Below, piece by piece: positions 6,466 through 12,694 of a stretch of 14,604 nucleotides of DNA. Within the stretch, counting starts at the first letter, position 1. Each line of letters starts with the position of its first letter. The stretch spans positions 1 to 14,604 of the forward strand of contig NZ_CAKUCL010000179.1 of assembly GCF_934643405.1 (NCBI RefSeq). Direction: 5' to 3'. A model generated the notes under the pieces. That model was not told the DNA's origin, did no database searches, and saw only the letters and a program-made list of their open reading frames with translations. A program made the translations under genes and the position numbers. Origin of the DNA: an uncultured Actinoplanes sp. (GTDB lineage Bacteria; Actinomycetota; Actinomycetes; Mycobacteriales; Micromonosporaceae).

Positions 6466-9400
6466 TCAGAACGGCGGCAGGTGCGCGAGCTGCACAAGCC
6501 GGGTCCCTTCACGACGCGTGAGCAGGCGACCACGTCCCGGCGGCATCGGCGCGGGCCGGATCGCACCGACGAGCGGGCCCTCGTCGGGCGGCCCGGACAT
6601 CACCATGCCGGGCGCTGCCAATTCGCGCAGGCGCTGGATGACCGGCTCGTACAGGGCCCGGCCCGCGCCTCCCGCACGGCGGGTGAGCACCAGATGCAGG
6701 CCCACGTCGCGGGCCTGCGGCAGGTAGTCGAGCAGCGGTGTCAGCGGGTTCACCGGCCCGGCCGCCACCAGGTCGTAGTCGTCGACCAGCACGAACAGCT
6801 CCGGACCGGTCCACCAGGAGCGTTCGCGCAGCTGCCGGGCGGTCACGTCGGGCCCGGGCAGGCGGCGTTCCATGTAGCCGGCCACCGACTGCATCAGCTC
6901 CAGCGTCTTCTGCGCCTGGATGCCGTACCCGATGCGGTGTTCCGACTCGGGCAGGTCCATCAGGCTGCGGCGATAGTCGACCAGGATGAGCCGCGCCTCC
7001 TGCGGCGAGAACCGGCTGGTCACCGTCGTCGCCAGCGCCCGCAGGAACGACGATTTGCCACATTCCGCGTCGCCGAACAGCAGGAAGTGCGGGTCGGTCG
7101 CGAAGTCGATCTCGACGGGCTGCAGATCAGCCTCGGCGATGCCGATCGGCAGGCGCAGCCCGCCGGCGCGATCAAGATCCATTTCCCGGTACGGGACGGA
7201 GGCCGGCAACAACCGCACGCGCGGCGCAACCGGGCCGTGCCAGTTGGTGGCGACCGCCTTGACCAGGTCGGCCGTGTCGCCCATGGTGCTCACCTCGGGC
7301 CGCACGGTCAGCAGGTGCAGGAACTTGTTCTTGTCGGTCGGGTGCTCCTGGATGCCCCGGCCGGCCATCTCCGGCACGGTGCTCGCCGCCCGCCGGTTGA
7401 CCGTCGAGTCGCTCGGGTCGCCGAGCCGCAGCTCGAGACGCGAGCCGAAAAGGTCGCGGATCACCGGGCGGAAGTCCATCCAGCGCGACGTCGCCGCCAC
7501 CACGTGGATGCCGTACGAGAGACCCCGGGTGGCGATGTCGGTGATCACCGGTTCCAGTTCCTCGTACTCCTTGCGCAGCGTGGACCAGCCGTCGACCACC
7601 AGGAACACGTCGCCGAACGGGTCGTCGCCCACCGCGGCCGGGTTCGCCCGGCGCTGCCGGTACGACGCCATCGAGTCGATGCCCAGCGCCGCGAACCGCG
7701 ACTCCCGCTCACTGAGCAAGGTGGAGATCTCCCCGACCGTACGGCGTACGCCCACCACGTCCAGCCGCCCGGAGACGCCGCCGACGTGCGGCAGGTCCTT
7801 CAGCGTGCCGAGCCCCCCGCCGCCGAAGTCGAGGCAGTAGACCTGCACCTCGGCCGGGGTGTGGGTGAGCGCGAGCCCGCAGATCATCGAGCGCAGCGCG
7901 GTGGACTTTCCGCTCAGCGTGGACCCGACCACCGCCACGTGCCCGGCCGCGCCGCCCAGGTGCAGCCACATCACGTCCCGTACCTGCTCGCGGGGTTTGT
8001 CGACCATCGCGATCGGCACCTGCAGGGCGCCGTGCAGCTCGGGATTCGCGAAGGCCAGGCCCCGCACCGGGTCGGCGGCCACCGGGCCGAGCAGCTCGTC
8101 GAGCGCCGCGGACTGGTGCAGCGGCGGCAGCCACACCTGGTGGGCCGGCGGTCCCTGTCCGTTGAGCCGGTCGACCATCACGTCCAGCACGCTGCGGCCG
8201 GGCGCCGTCTCGGCCGGCGCGGGAGCCACCGGCTCGGCCGGTTCCGGAGCGGGCACGTACCTGGTCGAATACGCCAGCACCTGCGGGACCGCACCGGAAC
8301 CGCCCGCGGCGGCCCCGGATCCGGCGTGGCGCAGCGGTCCCGAGACGTACGCGGCCTTGAAGCGCAGGAGAGGCTCGGTGCCGAACTTCAGGTAGCCGTG
8401 GCCGGGGGAGCGCGGCAGCTCGTACGCGTCCGGCACGCCCAGCACCGCGCGCGACTCCAGCGCCGAGAACGTCCGCAGGCCGATCCGGTACGACAGGTGG
8501 GTGTCCAGCCCGCGCAGCCGTCCCTCCTCGAGCCGCTGGCTGGCCAGCAGCAGGTGCACGCCGAGCGACCGGCCCAGACGTCCGATCTGGACGAACAGGT
8601 CGATGAAGTCGGGTTTGGCGCTGAGCAGCTCGGAGAACTCGTCGCAGATCACCAGCAGCGATGGCAGCGGGGGAAGCGCCGCACCGCCGGCCCGGGCCCG
8701 CTCGTAGTCGCGCAGACTCGCGTAGTTGCCCGCCCGGCGCAGCAGCTCCTGCCGCCGGACCAGCTCGCCGTCGATCGCGTCCACCATGCGGTCGACCAGC
8801 ACCAGCTCGTCGGCCAGGTTGGTGATCACGGCAGCGGTGTGCGGCAACCGGTCCAGCGAGGCGAAGGTCGCGCCGCCCTTGAAGTCGATCAGGACAAAGT
8901 TGAGCGTCTCGGACGAGTGCGTGGCGGCCAGCGCCATCACCAGCGTGCGCAGCAGCTCCGACTTGCCGGAGCCGGTGGCGCCGATGAGCAGGCCGTGCGG
9001 GCCCATGCCGTCCTGTGCGCTCTCCTTGAGGTCCAGCTCGATCGGGCTGCCGTCGGCGCCCACCCCGATCGGCACCCGCAGCCGGTCCCGGTTGGGCCGC
9101 GGCAGCCAGGCCTGCGAGACGCTGAACGCCTCCGGGTCGCCGAGCCCGAGCAGCTCGGCCAGGCCCAGCTCGGTGGCGAGCGGGGTGTCCGACGACCGGC
9201 TCGCCGCGCCCAGCCGCAGCGGCGACAGCCGGCGCGCCACCGCCTCCGCCTCCTCTTCGGACAGCCGGTCTGGCACGCCCACCTCGGCCTCGTGCTCCAT
9301 CGCGTACGTGTTGAGCACGCGCCTGTTCGCCGGCCCGGCCACCTCGAGGACCAGCAGCGACCGGTCCAGCAGGCGGGGTGGCTGCTCGTCCAGGTCGAGC

Positions 9401-10407
9401 ACGGTGACGCCGTCGATGCCGTCGTCGAGCTGGGTGGCGCCGCGCAGGTCCGCGCCGTCCAGCACGATCACCACGTGCGGGCCGCTGCCGGCTCCGGACG
9501 GGTGGAACCGCGGCCGGTTGCCGATCACGTCCTCGAGCAGGCTTTCCAGGTCGGGTCCGGTGCTCGCGACCAGGCGGACGTGGCCGAGCGCGTCGGTGCG
9601 CGACGGATGCAGGTTGTGCGGCAGCCACTTCACCCACTCCCAGGACGCCCGCCGGTCCGGCCCGGCACACACCGCGACCAGCAGGTCGTCCGGCGCGTGG
9701 AAGGTGGCGAGCTGGGCGATCACGGCCCGGGTGAGGCCCTCCTTCTCCGGGCCGCGCACGAACACCCGCGCGAAGCCGCGCAGCGAGGCGGCCACCGGAA
9801 GGTCGGGAACCACCGAGTACGCGTCGAGGAAGCGCCGCAACGCACCGGCGGTCATCGGTTCCAGCTCGTCGAGCGGCCTGGTCACCGGCGGGATCAGTGG
9901 AGTCGCCAGGGTCTGCGGGCCGACCCCCAGCCGTACGACACCAAAGTCGGGATCCGCCGGACGCCGTTCCCAGACGCGGTGGCTGGCGGCGGTCGACCAG
10001 AGTTTGGTCGGGTCCGGATGCCGGTAGAGCAGGCCGACGCGCTGCTTGCCGGCCGTGTCCCGGACGCGGCGGCGCAGACCTGACAGATGGCGCAGGTACT
10101 CGCGGCGGGCCGCCATCATCTCGGCCTTCTTGGGCGAGCCGCTCGAGCCGAGGCTGGTGGTCAGCATGGCGATCGAGGAGATGCCGAAGAGACCACCGAT
10201 CACATAGGAGTACGCCCCGCCGCGGCCCTGGCCCATCATCATCGCCATGGCCACCGAGCCGCCCAGCATCGGCAGCGCCATCAGGGCCTGCTGCCAGCGT
10301 GCGCCGGTGCTCTGCGGGATCTCCGGCGGCGGCTCGACGGCGATCTCGCCGGTCGGGATCTCCGGCGCGGGCCGCCGGGCCGACCGCTTGATCACCACCG
10401 TGCTCAT
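6466..10407 (-). CDS. eccC: Type VII secretion ATPase EccC (three FtsK/SpoIIIE domains)
   Basis: The protein has 1313 residues. The start is ATG 10407 (MSTVVIKRSARRPAPEIPTG, the usual EccC N-terminus), with AAGGGGA about 9 bases upstream; an in-frame ATG at 10437 is less typical. Two membrane helices lie at about 35-80. Three FtsK-type ATPase domains follow. Domain 1 has GATGSGKS (Lys482) and LLVICDEF (Asp589, Glu590). Domain 2 has GSTLSGKS (Lys834) and FLVVDGW. Domain 3 has GDAECGKS (Lys1118) and FVLVDDY. Only domain 1 keeps the Walker B Asp-Glu pair, so it is probably the active motor; domains 2 and 3 would bind nucleotide or substrate. EccC recognises secreted WXG100-type proteins and drives export at the membrane. 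In some mycobacterial systems it is split into two genes; here it is one. It is divergent from eccD and followed by mycP. Confidence 0.96.
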   Translation of the reverse strand: MSTVVIKRSARRPAPEIPTGEIAVEPPPEIPQSTGARWQQALMALPMLGGSVAMAMMMGQGRGGAYSYVIGGLFGISSIAMLTTSLGSSGSPKKAEMMAARREYLRHLSGLRRRVRDTAGKQRVGLLYRHPDPTKLWSTAASHRVWERRPADPDFGVVRLGVGPQTLATPLIPPVTRPLDELEPMTAGALRRFLDAYSVVPDLPVAASLRGFARVFVRGPEKEGLTRAVIAQLATFHAPDDLLVAVCAGPDRRASWEWVKWLPHNLHPSRTDALGHVRLVASTGPDLESLLEDVIGNRPRFHPSGAGSGPHVVIVLDGADLRGATQLDDGIDGVTVLDLDEQPPRLLDRSLLVLEVAGPANRRVLNTYAMEHEAEVGVPDRLSEEEAEAVARRLSPLRLGAASRSSDTPLATELGLAELLGLGDPEAFSVSQAWLPRPNRDRLRVPIGVGADGSPIELDLKESAQDGMGPHGLLIGATGSGKSELLRTLVMALAATHSSETLNFVLIDFKGGATFASLDRLPHTAAVITNLADELVLVDRMVDAIDGELVRRQELLRRAGNYASLRDYERARAGGAALPPLPSLLVICDEFSELLSAKPDFIDLFVQIGRLGRSLGVHLLLASQRLEEGRLRGLDTHLSYRIGLRTFSALESRAVLGVPDAYELPRSPGHGYLKFGTEPLLRFKAAYVSGPLRHAGSGAAAGGSGAVPQVLAYSTRYVPAPEPAEPVAPAPAETAPGRSVLDVMVDRLNGQGPPAHQVWLPPLHQSAALDELLGPVAADPVRGLAFANPELHGALQVPIAMVDKPREQVRDVMWLHLGGAAGHVAVVGSTLSGKSTALRSMICGLALTHTPAEVQVYCLDFGGGGLGTLKDLPHVGGVSGRLDVVGVRRTVGEISTLLSERESRFAALGIDSMASYRQRRANPAAVGDDPFGDVFLVVDGWSTLRKEYEELEPVITDIATRGLSYGIHVVAATSRWMDFRPVIRDLFGSRLELRLGDPSDSTVNRRAASTVPEMAGRGIQEHPTDKNKFLHLLTVRPEVSTMGDTADLVKAVATNWHGPVAPRVRLLPASVPYREMDLDRAGGLRLPIGIAEADLQPVEIDFATDPHFLLFGDAECGKSSFLRALATTVTSRFSPQEARLILVDYRRSLMDLPESEHRIGYGIQAQKTLELMQSVAGYMERRLPGPDVTARQLRERSWWTGPELFVLVDDYDLVAAGPVNPLTPLLDYLPQARDVGLHLVLTRRAGGAGRALYEPVIQRLRELAAPGMVMSGPPDEGPLVGAIRPAPMPPGRGRLLTRREGTRLVQLAHLPPF

Positions 10408-10473
10408 GCCTGTGATTCCCCTTTTGCCGGACGTCACCCTCTGTGCGCCACGCCGTTACATCGCGACGCGCTC

Positions 10474-10487
10474 ATGTTAAGTACAGT
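10474..10487. promoter_or_regulatory. Possible divergent promoters in the eccC-eccD gap
   Basis: The 150-base gap between the two starts contains a short AT-richer patch. On the minus strand TAACAT (10474-10479) and on the plus strand TACAGT (10482-10487) both fit TANNNT. They are only two bases apart, so polymerase bound for eccC and for eccD would compete. Neither has a clear -35. Confidence 0.35.
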
Positions 10488-10557
10488 GCGCTAGGTCGTG
10501 CAGCCTCGTCGTCATCGATGGGATGTGGATCTTGATGGCTTCCTCCGGAGAGCGGCC

Positions 10558-11982
10558 GTGAGCGTCGGACTGGCCCGGGTCACGATCAGCGCGCCGCAGC
10601 GCCGCGTCGACGTCGCCCTGCCCGAGCACGTCCCGCTGGCCGAGCTGCTGCCCGAGGTGCTGCGGCACGCGGGCGAGGGTCTCGCCGACGACGGTGAGAA
10701 ACACGGCGGGTGGGTACTGCGGCGCACCGACGGGGTCGCGCTGGCGACCGCTCAGGGTCTTTTCGCCCAAGGGGTACGGGACGGGGAGGTGCTCTACCTG
10801 GTCCCGGCCCACGATTCCTGGCCGGAGCTGGAGTACGACGACGTGGTCGAGGCGATCGCCGAGGGCGCGCGGCGTCGCGGCAGCGTCTGGACGCCGTCCT
10901 CGACCCGAACGGCCACTTTGGTCGCGGCCGGTGCGCTGCTGACGCTCGGCCTGATCGCGATACTGCGGGCCGGGCCGGCCTGGGACGGCGGGGCGATCGC
11001 CGGGCTAGGGCTGGCGATATTGCTCGCGCTGGCGGGAGTGACGGCCTCCCGCGCGTACGGGGATGGCTGCGCGGGGGCGGCCCTCGGGGCGTACGCGATG
11101 CCGTTCGCCTTCGCCGGGGGCGCCGTGCTGGTCGCGACGGGTGATCGGGCCGGCGTGCTCGGGCCGGTGCCCTGGCTGGGCGGGTCCGAACTGCTGACCG
11201 GCTCGATGGCGTTGCTGCTGGTGTCGGCGCTCGGCGGGGTCGGGGTGGCGGGCTCGCTGCGGTTGTTCACGGCCGGCGCGGTGATCGGGCTGCTCGGCTC
11301 GCTGATCGCGCTGGTCACTGTGGTCACCGACGCGGCCGGGGCGGCCGCGGTGCTGCTGGCGGTCCTGGTCTGCGGAATCGGGGCGTTGCCGCTGCTGGCG
11401 ATCCGATTCGGCAAGATGCCCACGCCGCCGGTCACGCTGCCCACGGGGGCCGAGGCGGCCGAGGGCTTCACCGTGGGCAACACGCTGGACGCGGCCCGTT
11501 CCCGGCCGGATCGCGCCACGGTGTTCGCGGCCGTCTCGCGGACCGAGGAACTGTTGGCCGGGATGTTGCTCGGGCACGTCGTGCTGGCCGCGGGCGCGTT
11601 CCTGGTGCTGGCCACGGCGGGTTCGGTGTCCGCGCGGATCCTGATGGCGGTGTCCGCGGCGGCGCTGCTGCTGCGGTCCCGGCTGTTCGTGACGTTGCGG
11701 CAGCGGGTGCCGCTGGTGGCCGGCGGGCTGATCGGGATCGTCGCGCTCGGCGTCGACCTGCTGCGGGACGCCGGGCCGGGACTGTTGCTGCTGGTCACCG
11801 GCGGGACGCTGGCCCTCGCGGTGATCACAGTGGTGGCGGGGGCGACCTACTCCCGGCGGCCGCCGTCGCCCTATCTGGGGCGGGCCGCCGACCTGCTCGA
11901 CACGTTGGTCGTCGTGTCGGTGATCCCGGTGGCCTGTGCCGTCGTGGGCCTGTACGCGGCGGTCGGCGATCTAGGGATCTGA
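10558..11982 (+). CDS. eccD: Type VII secretion integral membrane channel protein EccD
   Basis: The protein has 474 residues. The start is GTG 10558, with GGAG (10547-10550) 7 bases upstream; the frame is open from 10498 but the extra 20 codons lack a site and family similarity. Residues 1-85 form the ubiquitin-like (YukD-type) cytosolic domain, beginning VGLARVTISAPQRRVDVAL. From about 118 onward I count eleven hydrophobic segments, the number expected for EccD; a polar stretch between segments 6 and 7 (about residues 288-330) is cytosolic or peripheral. EccD dimers form the membrane vestibule of the ESX complex, and its N-terminal domains bridge to EccC. Length is normal for the family. It is transcribed away from eccC and converges on ppa across a strong hairpin. 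Confidence 0.93.
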   Translation: MSVGLARVTISAPQRRVDVALPEHVPLAELLPEVLRHAGEGLADDGEKHGGWVLRRTDGVALATAQGLFAQGVRDGEVLYLVPAHDSWPELEYDDVVEAIAEGARRRGSVWTPSSTRTATLVAAGALLTLGLIAILRAGPAWDGGAIAGLGLAILLALAGVTASRAYGDGCAGAALGAYAMPFAFAGGAVLVATGDRAGVLGPVPWLGGSELLTGSMALLLVSALGGVGVAGSLRLFTAGAVIGLLGSLIALVTVVTDAAGAAAVLLAVLVCGIGALPLLAIRFGKMPTPPVTLPTGAEAAEGFTVGNTLDAARSRPDRATVFAAVSRTEELLAGMLLGHVVLAAGAFLVLATAGSVSARILMAVSAAALLLRSRLFVTLRQRVPLVAGGLIGIVALGVDLLRDAGPGLLLLVTGGTLALAVITVVAGATYSRRPPSPYLGRAADLLDTLVVVSVIPVACAVVGLYAAVGDLGI

Positions 11983-11997
11983 CAACGTCGAGGTGCG

Positions 11998-12029
11998 CGG
12001 GCCGCGTCAACGGGCGACGACGCGGCCCG
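11998..12029. terminator. Bidirectional terminator hairpin between eccD and ppa
   Basis: CGGGCCGCGTC (11998-12008) and GACGCGGCCCG (12019-12029) form a perfect 11-bp GC-rich stem with a 10-base loop. It lies in the 56-base gap between two convergent stop codons. There is no T-run, which is usual for actinobacteria. Position and symmetry suggest that it ends both transcripts. Confidence 0.75.
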
Positions 12030-12038
12030 GCTCCCTGC

Positions 12039-12542
12039 TCAGTGCTCGGCGCCCTCGGCCTCGGCCGCCTCGGCCCGCTTGAACGACGCGCGGATCTCCT
12101 CCTCGGCCTCGACCCGGCCCACCCAGGTGGCGCCCTCGACCGACTTGCCCGGCTCGAGGTCCTTGTAGACCGTGAAGAAGTGCTGGATCTCCATCCGATC
12201 GAACTCGCCTAGGTGGTGGATGTCGCGCAGGTGCTCCTGGCGCGGGTCCTCGTAGGGCACGCAGAGGACCTTGTCGTCGCGGCCCTTCTCGTCGCTCATC
12301 CGGAACATGCCGATCGCCCGGGCCCGGATCAGGCAGCCCGGGAAGGTCGGCTCCTGCACCAGCACCAGGGCGTCGAGCGGGTCGCCGTCCTGACCCAGGG
12401 TGCCCTCGATGAAGCCGTAGTCGGCCGGGTACTGCGTCGCGGTGAACAGCGTCCGGTCCAGCCGGATGCGACCGGTCTTGTGGTCGACCTCGTACTTGTT
12501 GCGCTGGCCCTTGGGGATCTCAACCAGAACGTCGAAATCCAT
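12039..12542 (-). CDS. ppa: Inorganic pyrophosphatase, family I
   Basis: The 167-residue cytosolic enzyme hydrolyses pyrophosphate to two phosphates, pulling biosynthetic reactions forward. The N-terminus MDFDVLVEIPKGQRNKYEVD is the standard beginning of actinobacterial Ppa, and DGDPLDA (Asp52, Asp54, Asp57) is the metal-binding signature. The length fits the family apart from a Glu/Ala-rich tail. The start is ATG 12542, with GGGAG about 8 bases upstream; the frame is open upstream to 12635, but that part is not conserved in type. It is convergent with eccD and divergent from the Pro/Ala/Ser-rich gene. In M. tuberculosis ppa (Rv3628) is divergent from a D-alanyl-D-alanine carboxypeptidase gene. 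Confidence 0.97.
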   Translation of the reverse strand: MDFDVLVEIPKGQRNKYEVDHKTGRIRLDRTLFTATQYPADYGFIEGTLGQDGDPLDALVLVQEPTFPGCLIRARAIGMFRMSDEKGRDDKVLCVPYEDPRQEHLRDIHHLGEFDRMEIQHFFTVYKDLEPGKSVEGATWVGRVEAEEEIRASFKRAEAAEAEGAEH

Positions 12543-12604
12543 CGTCTGCTCCCTTGTTCGCCCGCTGAGGAAACCGGTCACGGCAGGCGGCGAACGTCGG
12601 CCCG

Positions 12605-12613
12605 TTGTCCACA
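12605..12613 (+). promoter_or_regulatory. DnaA-box-like 9-mer upstream of ppa
   Basis: TTGTCCACA matches the actinobacterial DnaA box consensus exactly. It sits in the 152-base divergent region between ppa and the downstream gene, about 63 bases upstream of the ppa start. A single copy can arise by chance, so binding is only a possibility. Confidence 0.35.
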
Positions 12614-12653
12614 GGCCGCCCGGATCCGCGCGCAACGATGTGCCGGATGTCGC

Positions 12654-12659
12654 TAGTCT
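12654..12659 (+). promoter_or_regulatory. Likely -10 element for the Pro/Ala/Ser-rich gene
   Basis: TAGTCT matches TANNNT. Transcription would begin near 12666 and give a leader of about 29 bases containing the AGGAGG ribosome binding site. No convincing -35 is seen. Confidence 0.5.
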
Positions 12660-12683
12660 CCCCTAAGTCTTCGGCGGCGTACT

Positions 12684-12689
12684 AGGAGG
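12684..12689 (+). promoter_or_regulatory. Strong ribosome binding site that fixes the GTG start at 12695
   Basis: AGGAGG lies 5 bases before the GTG at 12695. It is a full match to the anti-Shine-Dalgarno sequence and the best site in the window. It is the main reason for accepting the low-complexity frame as a real gene. Confidence 0.8.
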
Positions 12690-12694
12690 GGCTC

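Noticed and set aside
6439..10083. 1214-codon open frame on the plus strand opposite eccC
   Set aside because: It is rich in His, Arg, Gln and Val, with no domain, and is exactly antisense to the clear EccC reading frame. Long mirror frames are expected in high-GC DNA.
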